Positions 7,579 through 16,934 of a DNA stretch of 64,000 nucleotides are shown in pieces (position 1 is the stretch's first letter; each line of letters opens with the position of its first letter). Made by a program: the position numbers and the translations under genes. The notes under the pieces were generated by a model. That model worked only from the letters and a program-made list of their open reading frames with translations. It made no database searches and was not told the DNA's origin. The DNA comes from Verrucomicrobiota bacterium (GTDB lineage: Bacteria; Verrucomicrobiota; Verrucomicrobiia; Verrucomicrobiales; Akkermansiaceae), in the NCBI GenBank assembly GCA_004294095.1, contig RDZR01000030.1:1-64000 (forward strand), read 5' to 3'.

Positions 7579-7830
7579 TGGTGTCTGCAGTGAGCGATAC
7601 ACAAGTATGAACGAATACCAGCAGATGTTGACGGTGAATAAAACCTTCAAATTACCATACAAATATTAAAGTGTCGGCACGAAAATTGTTTCGATCTACT
7701 CTACTTTGCTAGCATGACTCATGACTCAGATAGTTTTTTCATCCCGGTGCATTCTACTTGGCTCAATGTGGCGACACGTAAAATTCCGCCATCGCTTTGA
7801 CAAGGCTAACAAAGCCAGTTAGTCATCGCC
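7579..7830. other. Divergent intergenic region, island/backbone boundary
   Basis: This AT-rich 252-bp spacer separates the minus-strand restriction operon from plus-strand asnS and must hold promoters for both. I found no hexamer pair good enough to call. The abundant TGTTAGA-type word begins at its right end (CTAACA near 7806) and continues to the right; to the left it is at chance level. This is therefore a plausible right boundary of acquired DNA. No tRNA or direct-repeat attachment site was seen. Confidence 0.4.
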
Positions 7831-9192
7831 ATGCGAACGCTCATCCGTCACGTCCTCTCACGCACCGAAGCAAGTGCGGACTTGCAAGTCGCCGGATGGG
7901 TCCGCACGCGGCGCGATGCGAAGGGATTTTCATTCATCGAATTGAATGACGGAAGTTGTTTGGGAAATTTGCAAATCGTCGCGGATGCCGGCATTTCTGG
8001 ATTTGAGGAAATCGGGCAAATGACCGTCGGCGCATCGATCCACGTGCAGGGATGCCTCACGCCATCGCCCGCGGCGGGCCAAAGATGGGAGCTCAAAGCA
8101 AGCTCACTGCGGCTGTTAGGTAAATCACCGGAAGACTACCCGTTGCAAAAAAAAGGCCATAGCCACGAATTCTTGCGCAGCATCGGCCACTTGCGTCCGC
8201 GAACGAATCTTTACGGTGCGATGTTCCGCATCCGCAGCCGACTTGCGTTTGCGATTCACCAGTTTTTTCAAGAGCGCGATTTTTTCTACATCCACACGCC
8301 GATTCTCACCACCAGTGATTGCGAGGGCGCGGGTGAGATGTTCCGCGTCACCACTTTACCGAATGATCGCATGGGGCATGATGCGGAAGACTTTTTCGGC
8401 AAGCGTGCATTTCTAACAGTCAGCGGCCAGTTGGAAGGTGAAGCATTTGCAACCGCGCTTTCTAACATTTATACCTTTGGCCCAACCTTTCGGGCTGAAA
8501 ATTCTAACACATCGAGGCATGCGGCGGAGTTCTGGATGATCGAGCCTGAAATGGCTTTTTGCGATCTCCAAGGCGATATGGAGCTGGCTGAGGCGATGAT
8601 CAATCATCTGGTCAAACACGCGCTTAACCACCAAGATGGTGATTTGGAAATTTTTGAAAAATTCATCGATCCAACGTTGCGCACGCGCCTCGAATCGGTC
8701 GCCAGCCAAGCCTTCGAACGCATCTCCTACACGGATGCTGTTAGATTGTTAGAAAAAAGCGGACAAGCATTTCACTATCCGGTGAGTTACGGCCTGAATC
8801 TTCAATCAGAACACGAGCGCTGGCTTACCGAAGTGTATTTTAAAAAGCCGACGACGGTTTTTAACTACCCGAAAGAAATCAAACCCTTCTACATGCGCAC
8901 CAATGACGATGGCCGCACGGTCACGGCCATGGATCTGTTAGTTCCAGGGATTGGCGAAATCATCGGCGGTAGCCAACGGGAAGAACGGCTCGATGTTTTG
9001 TTAGGAAATATGCGCCACCACCACCTCGATCTCGATACTTACTCATGGTATGCAGATTTGCGGAAATACGGCAGTGTGCCGCACGCGGGATTTGGGCTCG
9101 GCTTTGAGCGGCTTTTGATGTTCGTCACCGGGATGCCGAACATTCGCGATGTGATTCCATTCGCGCGCACTCCCGGTCACTGTGAGTTCTAA
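7831..9192 (+). CDS. asnS: Asparaginyl-tRNA synthetase
   Basis: This 453-residue class IIb synthetase charges tRNA-Asn in the cytoplasm. An N-terminal OB-fold carries VAGWVRTRRDAKGFSFIELN (about residues 20-40). The catalytic core has motif 2 around FRAENSNTSRH and motif 3 at GFGLGFER (420-427). The C-terminus RDVIPFARTPGHCEF is characteristic of AsnRS and separates it from AspRS and LysRS. Length is normal. The engB start follows 4 bases after the stop codon, so the two genes are probably co-transcribed. Several TGTTAGA words lie inside the gene, including two overlapping Leu codon contexts near 8740. Confidence 0.97.
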   Translation: MRTLIRHVLSRTEASADLQVAGWVRTRRDAKGFSFIELNDGSCLGNLQIVADAGISGFEEIGQMTVGASIHVQGCLTPSPAAGQRWELKASSLRLLGKSPEDYPLQKKGHSHEFLRSIGHLRPRTNLYGAMFRIRSRLAFAIHQFFQERDFFYIHTPILTTSDCEGAGEMFRVTTLPNDRMGHDAEDFFGKRAFLTVSGQLEGEAFATALSNIYTFGPTFRAENSNTSRHAAEFWMIEPEMAFCDLQGDMELAEAMINHLVKHALNHQDGDLEIFEKFIDPTLRTRLESVASQAFERISYTDAVRLLEKSGQAFHYPVSYGLNLQSEHERWLTEVYFKKPTTVFNYPKEIKPFYMRTNDDGRTVTAMDLLVPGIGEIIGGSQREERLDVLLGNMRHHHLDLDTYSWYADLRKYGSVPHAGFGLGFERLLMFVTGMPNIRDVIPFARTPGHCEF

Positions 9193-9196
9193 CAAA

Positions 9197-9787
9197 ATGA
9201 AAATTCGTTCTGCTATTTTTAAGATGGGTGCATGCGATGTGGCATCATGCCCGCAATGGAATTTGCCAGAATTCGCATTTATTGGTCGCTCCAATGTTGG
9301 GAAATCATCATTGGTCAACATGCTCACAGGCCATTCAAGTTTGGCGAAAGTTTCGGCAACGCCGGGGAAAACCCAGCAGTTGAATTTCTTTGAAATCAAT
9401 GCCACATGGGCACTTGTGGATCTGCCCGGATATGGATTTGCGAAAGTGGCACTCAGCAAAAAATCAGAATTTAATCGAGCCGCGGCAGATTACATTCAGC
9501 AACGCAGCGGACTGCGGCATTTGTTTGTGCTGATCGATTCGCGGCTGCCCCCACAAGCGATCGATCTCGGGTTTCTCGCATGGCTCGCGCCACTGCAAGT
9601 TGCGCATACGTTGGTTTTCACCAAGGCGGATAAACAAAGCGCGCGCAAAACAACAGAAACGGTGGAGCAATTTCTAACAAGTTTGGATGAGCATCGTTTG
9701 CCGAGTCCGCAAGCAATTGTGACCTCGGTGAAATCCAAGGATGGTCGCAAGCCATTGCTGGCCGTCATCGCAAATTTACTCGATTAA
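9197..9787 (+). CDS. engB: Ribosome biogenesis GTPase EngB (YsxC/YihA)
   Basis: A 196-residue TRAFAC-class GTPase needed for large-subunit assembly. G1 GRSNVGKSS at 30-38, G2 TPGKT at 55-59, G3 DLPGYG at 75-80 and G4 TKAD at 142-145 are all present, and the spacing and length are typical of EngB. I chose ATG 9197, four bases after the asnS stop; an in-frame GTG at 9182 inside asnS would add five residues. It converges on the 9,784 glycosidase gene with a 4-bp tail overlap. Confidence 0.95.
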   Translation: MKIRSAIFKMGACDVASCPQWNLPEFAFIGRSNVGKSSLVNMLTGHSSLAKVSATPGKTQQLNFFEINATWALVDLPGYGFAKVALSKKSEFNRAAADYIQQRSGLRHLFVLIDSRLPPQAIDLGFLAWLAPLQVAHTLVFTKADKQSARKTTETVEQFLTSLDEHRLPSPQAIVTSVKSKDGRKPLLAVIANLLD

Positions 9788-12231
9788 TCTGGCAGCAACT
9801 GCAGTAGCTCGATCCCGTATAGATCGACGTAATGATTGGCCATTTTACCACCTCCGGGAAATGCGGTGTAGCGTTCATTGTGAGAGAGGGCGCTCATGTT
9901 TCGCGTCCATTCATCCGCTCGAATCCGGAACTGATAGGAAATGTTAGAATCGAGCTGCATGCGGATCGGAGTTGTTAGATCACGGCGCTTCCAATCGCCC
10001 GATTGAGGCATGACAATCACGTGAGTAGAGATGACTGAGCCGTTGGCACCATTCAGCACATCGAGGCGTTTAATCCCGCAACTGATGCCGGTGTTGATCG
10101 GTCCGTGGCCATTGGCAAAGGCGACTTGCAATAAATGCCAACCGTCCACTTTCGGTTGAAATGCTTTGAAAGTGGCTACGTCTTCCGGTTTGCCCCAATC
10201 GGATAGATGAGACTCATGAATGATTTTCCCACCAGTCGTTTCTGCATCTTTAATTCCCAAAGTATGCCGCCGTCCTTCGATTTCTAACCGGCGGCTGGGA
10301 GTTGGATGAGAAATGAGTTTGGATTTTTGATCGATCGCTTCCACCGCGTAGGCATGCAGCCGTTCAGCACTTCCGGGCTCGGGATCTTGCCAAGTGAGAG
10401 CGTCGAGATCGGCAGCAATCATCACGCCATCGCGAAAGACCCGAAAGTGGTGCTGCATCGGCTGATCATGCGAAAAACGGACCGTCACCTTGCCATTTTG
10501 GAGAGTGACTCCAACACCATCCCAACGCGGAGTTTTGGGCGCAAAATCATCTAACGGATTTACTTTCCGCAGTGGAAAAGGTTTGGATGATCCCGCCTTG
10601 AGCGTGATTATCCATGTGTTCTTTGCAGACAATTGCGCACTCGTTTGCCATGCCTGCGGATCGATCTCTAATCCATTCAGGCTCATCTTCTCAATTTCTA
10701 ACATGCCGCCGCTTGGAGCCGTTTCTGGCAATTCTAACTCCACATCGATGATTTTTCCATGATACGATAAGTTTCGTAATTGGATCACACGTTGAGGAAA
10801 ACGAGGCAATTGCTCAGCAGGAAACTTGGGTAAAAAACGAATTCCTTCGAGCCGGATTTGCCGACCGAAAAGAACGTCATGAAAGATGCCAAGCGTGCCA
10901 GCCACGGACCATAATTGCCGCCTTGAATTCACCTCTGGCCCTTCGATGCCGTTGTGCGAAGCCATCGCAGCACCTGTGACGAAATCAAAGTTCTCCATGT
11001 TGGATAAATTTTCCGTGATTCCCTTGAGAATCGAATCGATCCCAGCCGCCGCAGCAGCCGAGTGGCCACTTGCAGCAGCAGCACGCACCCAGTAGCTGGT
11101 GACAAATGGCCAAATACCACAATTATGGTAAATCGGAACACCCGGCTCTTGCGGGCTCACCACCGGCGGGCCATGCGGGCCGATCGGGTAATTTGATAGC
11201 ATCTCGATCGCTTGTTCTTTGCTCGGCAGACCTTCGAGAATGGCAAGGCATGTTCCTAACAAATCGCGGCGCGATAACCGCTGCTTGTTAGACGAATCCT
11301 GCCACAGAATGGCGGCGTATTGTTTTGCTTGCGTATCATAAAATTCACGCTGGATGGCGGCCCTCAATTCGCTTGCCTGCGCGGTGAATTGTAGCGGCTC
11401 ACCGATAAACTGTGCCAATCGATCTGCCGTTTCCATGGCGATGAGAAATGCGACGTTGGTAGAGAGTGATTTGCTCGCGGCGATGGGCCCCACGTCCTGC
11501 GCCGCACTCGCTGGATAGGTCTGCTCGCGCCAATCTAGAAATGATTGCTCACCACGATAAAGTCCATCGCTCGGATCGAGTAATACTTGGCGATCTTGAG
11601 CGAGAGTGCCTAACAAAATTGGCAGCGCTCGCTTTGCCACTTCTTTCTGCCGAGTCGGTTCTAACAGCGAAATAGTGGACCTCAAGCCAAGTGCCCAAAT
11701 AACTCGATCACTCGAAACTGGCCAACTCCCGCCCGAGCCGGTGTCTTGCACGATTTGCTTCTCAGCGCCTCCATGCAGCCCATCTTTTAGCCCAGATGTT
11801 TTGAAAAACAGCGAATCAATTGCCCGCTGCGGATCCATCGCTGCGAGACCCAAATCACACGAATATGCAAGATCGCGAGTCCACACATACGTCCATTTTT
11901 CTCCTGTCTGATAAGCATTGAGTGGAATCGGCGCACCCTCTTGATACGCCCCATCGCGGATCGAATCCACCGCATTGAGTCGCGCCTCATGGCAGGCCAG
12001 TGCGTGAGCGACATCGAGCGCATCATTTCCGGAATAAAGCCGTGGATCCGTTGCATGTTCCTTGAAATTCATCACTCCGTCCGCTGGCAAATTGTCGCGC
12101 AACGGTTTTTTACTACGCATCTCGTAGTTGCGCAAACCGCCTTCATCCGCTTTTACCTGCAATGATGTCTCGGCACCGAGAGCGGCGATGATCGGCGCCA
12201 AAGCTGCACAAATCAAACAGGCGCGCTTCAT
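9784..12231 (-). CDS. Secreted six-hairpin glycosidase-like protein
   Basis: An 815-residue protein with a signal peptide (about residues 1-20, cleavage near ALGA-ET). An (alpha/alpha)6 glycosidase-type domain covers about 60-480; visible elements include EKWTYVWTRDLAYSCDLG, GGSWPVSSDRVIWALG, YHNCGIWPFVTSYW and a late QLWSVAGTLGI helix. This pattern suits the six-hairpin families near amylo-alpha-1,6-glucosidase/GH63 and acts on oligosaccharides in the periplasm or outside. The last 300 residues look like beta-rich accessory domains. I cannot name the GH family. Its ATG overlaps the stop of the PotD-like gene by four bases (ATGA), so the two are translated together. Confidence 0.7.
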   Translation of the reverse strand: MKRACLICAALAPIIAALGAETSLQVKADEGGLRNYEMRSKKPLRDNLPADGVMNFKEHATDPRLYSGNDALDVAHALACHEARLNAVDSIRDGAYQEGAPIPLNAYQTGEKWTYVWTRDLAYSCDLGLAAMDPQRAIDSLFFKTSGLKDGLHGGAEKQIVQDTGSGGSWPVSSDRVIWALGLRSTISLLEPTRQKEVAKRALPILLGTLAQDRQVLLDPSDGLYRGEQSFLDWREQTYPASAAQDVGPIAASKSLSTNVAFLIAMETADRLAQFIGEPLQFTAQASELRAAIQREFYDTQAKQYAAILWQDSSNKQRLSRRDLLGTCLAILEGLPSKEQAIEMLSNYPIGPHGPPVVSPQEPGVPIYHNCGIWPFVTSYWVRAAAASGHSAAAAAGIDSILKGITENLSNMENFDFVTGAAMASHNGIEGPEVNSRRQLWSVAGTLGIFHDVLFGRQIRLEGIRFLPKFPAEQLPRFPQRVIQLRNLSYHGKIIDVELELPETAPSGGMLEIEKMSLNGLEIDPQAWQTSAQLSAKNTWIITLKAGSSKPFPLRKVNPLDDFAPKTPRWDGVGVTLQNGKVTVRFSHDQPMQHHFRVFRDGVMIAADLDALTWQDPEPGSAERLHAYAVEAIDQKSKLISHPTPSRRLEIEGRRHTLGIKDAETTGGKIIHESHLSDWGKPEDVATFKAFQPKVDGWHLLQVAFANGHGPINTGISCGIKRLDVLNGANGSVISTHVIVMPQSGDWKRRDLTTPIRMQLDSNISYQFRIRADEWTRNMSALSHNERYTAFPGGGKMANHYVDLYGIELLQLLPD

Positions 12232-13268
12232 GAGGCTTTGACTTCATCCCATGTCTTGGACCACAGCGAGAGAGCATCACCAAGATCGTCAGTGGCTTCA
12301 CATTTTGCGAAAACCTCGTCTGCTGGAAACAATGCTTCATTGCCGCGGAAGTCTTCCGTAAGCAGAGGATACGCGGTTTTGTTAGGCGCATGACACGCAA
12401 TGTTTTGCATGTTCTGAGCGGCGTTGTGTGGATCCGTGAAAAAATCGATAAACGCATGCGCGAGATCGCTCTGTGCCGATGTCTTCATGATGCAAAAATC
12501 ATCGCAGGTAAAAGCGGATCCTTCTTTGGGAATGCCGAGCGCGATGTCTGCATTTTCGTCGGCGACTTGGAGTAAATCGCTCGGGTATCCTTGCACGAGA
12601 TGGAATTCTCCTGAGACGATTCCGCCTTTGTATTGCTCGCTATCAAACTTGGCGATATTTGCCTTCCACCTGCGCACGAGATCGCGGGCTTGAGCGAGCT
12701 GCGCCGGATCGGCCGAGTTCAAGCTGAAGCCGAGCGTGAGCAAGGCGGCACCTAACACTTCGCGCATGTCATCTAACAATGTGGAGCGTCCTTTGAGCGC
12801 TTCATTTAAATACAATTCGTAGGTCGCAACCGTGCCGACAGGGGCTTTGCTTTTTAGCCAAGCAAGGCAGGTGCAGGCCATCATGTAAGGCACCGAGAAT
12901 TCCATTTTGGGATCGAGTGCTCGCGCTAAATAGAGCGGATCGACGTGGCTCAAGTTCGGAACTTTTGCGGCTTGGATCGGTTGCAGGAGATCTTTTCTTA
13001 CCATGGCTTTAATCATGTAAGAAGATGGCGTGAGCAAATCGTAACCAGTGGCACCGGCACTCAATTTTGCAAACATCGCTTCATTCGAATCGAAGGTGTC
13101 GATCAAGACTTTGCAGCCCATTTTTTTTTCAAACGCCGCAACGAGCGTGAGATCAATATAATCTGCCCATGTGTAAAGACGGAGTTCAGATGCTTCTGTT
13201 TTGGAGCATCCAATCAAACTGGCAGCGGAAGCGGCGGCGGCGGTGCTTAGAAAATTTCGACGGTTCAT
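12228..13268 (-). CDS. potD: PotD/PotF-type polyamine-binding lipoprotein
   Basis: A 346-residue extracytoplasmic solute-binding protein. The N-terminus MNRRNFLSTAAAASAASLIG with a following Cys combines a twin-arginine motif with a lipobox (LIGC), so a membrane-anchored, Tat-exported lipoprotein is likely. The mature part starts with ELRLYTWADYIDLTLVAAFE and has a YDLLTPSSYMIKAM strand, both typical of spermidine/putrescine-binding proteins (type II PBP fold). No ABC permease or ATPase gene is adjacent, which is odd for this family. It is coupled to the downstream secreted glycosidase. I took the start at 13268; 12 more in-frame residues upstream do not fit a signal peptide. Confidence 0.85.
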   Translation of the reverse strand: MNRRNFLSTAAAASAASLIGCSKTEASELRLYTWADYIDLTLVAAFEKKMGCKVLIDTFDSNEAMFAKLSAGATGYDLLTPSSYMIKAMVRKDLLQPIQAAKVPNLSHVDPLYLARALDPKMEFSVPYMMACTCLAWLKSKAPVGTVATYELYLNEALKGRSTLLDDMREVLGAALLTLGFSLNSADPAQLAQARDLVRRWKANIAKFDSEQYKGGIVSGEFHLVQGYPSDLLQVADENADIALGIPKEGSAFTCDDFCIMKTSAQSDLAHAFIDFFTDPHNAAQNMQNIACHAPNKTAYPLLTEDFRGNEALFPADEVFAKCEATDDLGDALSLWSKTWDEVKAS

Positions 13269-13395
13269 AGCGATGGAATGAGTGATGCGATGGCAAATAA
13301 ACACAAGATGCCAATTTCACGCCATGAAAATTTTTCGTGAGCGCTATCAGTTGATCGGTTGAAAAATACACCAGAGTCGCCAACGTATTCACTTT

Positions 13396-14763
13396 ATGAC
13401 GCAAAATCACGATCGCCGCCATTTCATCAAAACTTCGGGAGCCGCTTCGTTAGCGATGCTAGCTGCGGCACATGGCGTAGAGAGCCAACCTGCTGAGAAA
13501 TTACGTGTGCTGTGCATTGGCGTGGTAGGCTCGATTGGGACGGCGGACAGGCACAACGTCGCTTCGCACCCACGCGCTGAGATCACGGGACTTTGCGATG
13601 TGAATTCCATCGCTTTGGAAAGTGCTGCGCTTGAGCACCCCGCTGCGTTTACGTGTAAAGATTACCGCGAAGCATTTACGAAATATGGAGACCGTTTTGA
13701 TGCAGTCGTCGTCGCAACCCCAGACCACAGCCACGCATCGATCATGCTCATGGCAATGCTGCATCACAAGCACGTCTATGGCCAGAAGCCGTTGGTCCAT
13801 CAGTTAGAAGAGTTGCAAATGTTAGAACGCGCGCTTGATGCCCGCCCTAAGCTTTGCACGCAAATGGCGAATCAACGCATTGCAATTCCCGGACGCCGCG
13901 CGGCTGTGGAAATTTTACGCAGTGGCGTGCTTGGAAAAGCGATTTCCGCACACGTTTGGGTCAGCTCGCCGAATCATCGCGATTATTTTAATCTCGATCG
14001 TGTTCTAGCCGAGCCGAGTGAGCCACCTGCGGCGCTCGATTGGAATTTATGGCTCTGCGGGGCGCCGAAAGTCCCCTATCGCGTGGGCATTGAGCCGCTC
14101 GTCTGGCGTTCGTGGTGGGATTATGGCAGCAATGGTCTAGGTGATTGGGGATGTCATGTGCTCGACGTGCTTTTTTACGGCTACGATGAACTTAAATCAC
14201 CCATCGCTGTGCTAACTTCCGCGCCGGCGGCGGAAAAGCCGATGTTCCATTATCATCCATGCCGCTCGACGTTGACGTATGAGGTGGATTCTCCGAATTT
14301 TGCCCACAAAATTTTCCCTATCCATTTTAGCGATTCCGGCCAAGCCACATCGCGTGCCTCACTTGGCCTGCCTGCCGGAGAATTTCCGAATGACAACATG
14401 ACGCTGGTGGTTTGTGAAAATGGCATCCTCGCTCTCGCCGTCGATGGTGAGTTGGAAATTTGGCGCGATGGGAAAATGACTCTTGGCTTGGAAATGCCCG
14501 GATTGCCCGCGTTTCCAGAAATCAACCACTGGCATCAATGGGTCGATGGCTGCATCGGTGCGATCGATAAGGTGCGCAGTCCATTCCGCGATGGCATTCG
14601 CATCACCGAGCCAGGCATTCTCGCAGTGCGGGCTGCGCGTTTTCCAAATCAAGAACTACGCTGGGATCGCGCTAACCTACGCTTTACGAATCACGAAGAA
14701 GCGAGCGCAACCCTCGTGCGCTGCAATTACCGAGAAGGATTTAGGCCGCCTGAAGTTATCTAA
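13396..14763 (+). CDS. Tat-exported Gfo/Idh/MocA oxidoreductase
   Basis: A 455-residue protein with Tat motif DRRHFIK (6-12) and a hydrophobic stretch ending near residue 30. The NAD(P)-binding Rossmann segment LRVLCIGVVGSIG (36-48) and VVVATPDHSHA (about 104-114) match Gfo/Idh/MocA enzymes. The family's EKP motif is QKP here (130-132), a change at a conserved position. Such exported paralogues are numerous in Verrucomicrobia and Planctomycetes and are thought to act on sugars or inositols in the periplasm with bound cofactor. The substrate is unknown. The TAA stop lies inside a CTAACA word. Confidence 0.88.
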   Translation: MTQNHDRRHFIKTSGAASLAMLAAAHGVESQPAEKLRVLCIGVVGSIGTADRHNVASHPRAEITGLCDVNSIALESAALEHPAAFTCKDYREAFTKYGDRFDAVVVATPDHSHASIMLMAMLHHKHVYGQKPLVHQLEELQMLERALDARPKLCTQMANQRIAIPGRRAAVEILRSGVLGKAISAHVWVSSPNHRDYFNLDRVLAEPSEPPAALDWNLWLCGAPKVPYRVGIEPLVWRSWWDYGSNGLGDWGCHVLDVLFYGYDELKSPIAVLTSAPAAEKPMFHYHPCRSTLTYEVDSPNFAHKIFPIHFSDSGQATSRASLGLPAGEFPNDNMTLVVCENGILALAVDGELEIWRDGKMTLGLEMPGLPAFPEINHWHQWVDGCIGAIDKVRSPFRDGIRITEPGILAVRAARFPNQELRWDRANLRFTNHEEASATLVRCNYREGFRPPEVI

Positions 14764-14816
14764 CAGATGGCGGTTTTCGCTTGGGGCAGTGGTGGATCAC
14801 TCGCTATCATTTTGAT

Positions 14817-16934
14817 GTGGCCTTGAAAAAGAAGATAACTCGCTGGCGGTGTGATGGAAAGTTTTTCCGTGAGCTTGACCAGCCAGTGACCTTGCGTGGC
14901 ATCACGTATGGTCCATTCCCCGGCGGCTGGCCGGAACGATTCTCAAACGATTTTTCGCTGATGACCGAAGTCGGCATCAATGCGATTCGTTTGTATGAAA
15001 TGCCAACTCAAGAAATGTTAGATGAGGCGCACAATTTTGGACTACGCATCTTCGGCGGGCTAAACTGGCAACAAAATACCGATTTTCTAACAGAACCAAA
15101 GCACCTCAGCGCGGCAGTCATTCAACTCACCACTTCACTGCGCGAAATTGCGGATCATCCTGCTCTAGCCGGCATTTTCATTGGCAATGAAATCGCTAGT
15201 GATCTCGTGCGTTGGATGGGTCCATACCGCGTGCGCTTGGCCTTGGAGCAGCTGATTGCCGCAGGGCGCGCCTGTGCGCCGGATCTTCTTTTTGCGTATG
15301 CGAATTATCCGAGCACTGAATATCTTGAGCCGGAAAATGCAGATTTCACCGCGCTTAATCTCTACTTGGAAAATGAGGACGCGCTGCGCCGTTACTTGCC
15401 GCGCATCCATCATCTCGCGGGAGATCGTCCGGTCGTGATTTCTGAATTTGGTTTAGATAGCCGCCGCAATGGACTCCAAGCACAAGCCGAAACCTTGCGC
15501 TGGGCAGCTCAAGCAATCATCGATCATCAACACGTCGGCATGTTCGCCTATGCATGGAGTGATCGATGGTGGAACCGCAGCGAGGCAGTGCTCGATTGGG
15601 ATTTTGGACTGTTAGATCGAAGCGGAAATCCCAAGCCAGCACTTTCATTCTATCAGAAAATCACTCCAAAACAATTTTCCTCCCAAGAGAAAATTTCTCT
15701 TATCATTTGTTCACGCAACGGCCGCCTGCGACTGCCTGCATGTCTCGATGCGGTAAAAATGTTAGATGATGGCAACTATGAAGTGATTGTCGTTGATGAC
15801 GGATCGAGTGATGGCACGGCAGATTGGTTGCGCCAGCACGCGACGTTCGCCAAGATCATCGAGCTACCAGCGAGCGGCCTGAGTGCGGCGCGTAATGCAG
15901 GTGCCTTGGCGGCATCCGGCGAAATTCTTGCTTTTACTGACGACGATTGCCGCCCGGATCGGCTTTGGTTGCACGGCCTTCGGGAAAAATTTTCCCAAGG
16001 CGGCTGGCACGCAATCGGCGGGCCGAATTTACCACCTGACCCGGAATCGTGGAGCCAAGCGATCGTGACTGCAGCACCTGGAGCGCCGAGTCATGTGATG
16101 TTAGATGACGTCGAGGCTGAGCATTTGCCCGGATGCAATCTCGCAGTTTTAAAAAGCGCGTTTCTCAGCATCGGCGGCTTTGACTCGGCATTTGAAACGG
16201 CTGGCGACGATGTGGACTTTTGTTGGCGGCTGAGCAATGCCGGTTTCCGCATGGGATTTTCACCTGCGGCATTCGTCTGGCATGACCGCCGCCCGACGCT
16301 GATTGGTTACCTGCGCCAACAGCTCGGCTACGGGCGAGCAGAACGCCTACTAATTGCCAAACATCCACAGCAATTTTCTAACAAAGGCACCACATTATGG
16401 CGGGGCACCATTTATCATGGAGACCCCACGCGTGCTTTTGCGGATTCCATCATCTATTATGGCGAAATGGGCACCGCTGGATATCAATCCATTACGGATC
16501 GCATGCAGCCCACTCGCTCATTGCATGCAAACTTTACGAATGATTTTTCCGCGATGGTGCTTGGCCTTATCCGTTGGTTACAGCCTCGCTTGCGCTCGTG
16601 GGCAAGAGTCCGCCGCTTTTCATGGCAATCTAGTCTTTCAAAAAATAAGCGGGGCAAAAATGGTTCCATCGAAGAAATGAGTAGGCCGTTTGTGAATGAA
16701 TTGGCCCGCCTCGATGTGTTAGATTCTCTTCTCCTTCGTGGCTGGAGATCGTTAGGCCCACATGATCCATGGGACTTGGAAAAACAAAATACCCGCTTCC
16801 TCTGCGCCATCATTCCCGGCAGCCGTGCGGGCGAGGGCCGCCTGTTGATTCGCATGCAGCACGCGAATCCATCGATGCGTGATGAAGTGAGTGGCTTGAT
16901 CGATGATTTAACCTCGCCGCCAAATCGCGGCTAA
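14817..16934 (+). CDS. Fusion: GH clan-A domain plus GT2 glycosyltransferase
   Basis: A protein of about 705 residues. The first about 280 residues form a TIM-barrel-like glycoside hydrolase: LRGITYGPFPGGW, then GNE with Glu125 (candidate acid/base) and SEFG with Glu210 (candidate nucleophile), the spacing used by clan GH-A. Residues about 290-560 are a GT2 glycosyltransferase: VDDGSSDGT (326-334), the metal-binding TDDDC (374-378) and later GDDVDFCWRL. No membrane segments are obvious. The start is uncertain: GTG 14817 was chosen, the frame is also open to TTG 14781, and no good ribosome site is visible. A role in making or remodelling a surface glucan is inference. It overlaps the BASS gene tail by 27 bp. 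Confidence 0.8.
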   Translation: MALKKKITRWRCDGKFFRELDQPVTLRGITYGPFPGGWPERFSNDFSLMTEVGINAIRLYEMPTQEMLDEAHNFGLRIFGGLNWQQNTDFLTEPKHLSAAVIQLTTSLREIADHPALAGIFIGNEIASDLVRWMGPYRVRLALEQLIAAGRACAPDLLFAYANYPSTEYLEPENADFTALNLYLENEDALRRYLPRIHHLAGDRPVVISEFGLDSRRNGLQAQAETLRWAAQAIIDHQHVGMFAYAWSDRWWNRSEAVLDWDFGLLDRSGNPKPALSFYQKITPKQFSSQEKISLIICSRNGRLRLPACLDAVKMLDDGNYEVIVVDDGSSDGTADWLRQHATFAKIIELPASGLSAARNAGALAASGEILAFTDDDCRPDRLWLHGLREKFSQGGWHAIGGPNLPPDPESWSQAIVTAAPGAPSHVMLDDVEAEHLPGCNLAVLKSAFLSIGGFDSAFETAGDDVDFCWRLSNAGFRMGFSPAAFVWHDRRPTLIGYLRQQLGYGRAERLLIAKHPQQFSNKGTTLWRGTIYHGDPTRAFADSIIYYGEMGTAGYQSITDRMQPTRSLHANFTNDFSAMVLGLIRWLQPRLRSWARVRRFSWQSSLSKNKRGKNGSIEEMSRPFVNELARLDVLDSLLLRGWRSLGPHDPWDLEKQNTRFLCAIIPGSRAGEGRLLIRMQHANPSMRDEVSGLIDDLTSPPNRG

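Noticed and set aside
8736-8752. TGTTAGA as a result of Leu-Glu/Leu-Asp codon bias alone
   Set aside because: The word also occurs as CTA-ACA, xCT-AAC-A and GTT-AGA and across stop codons, and in antisense orientation, so a single codon-pair preference cannot explain it.
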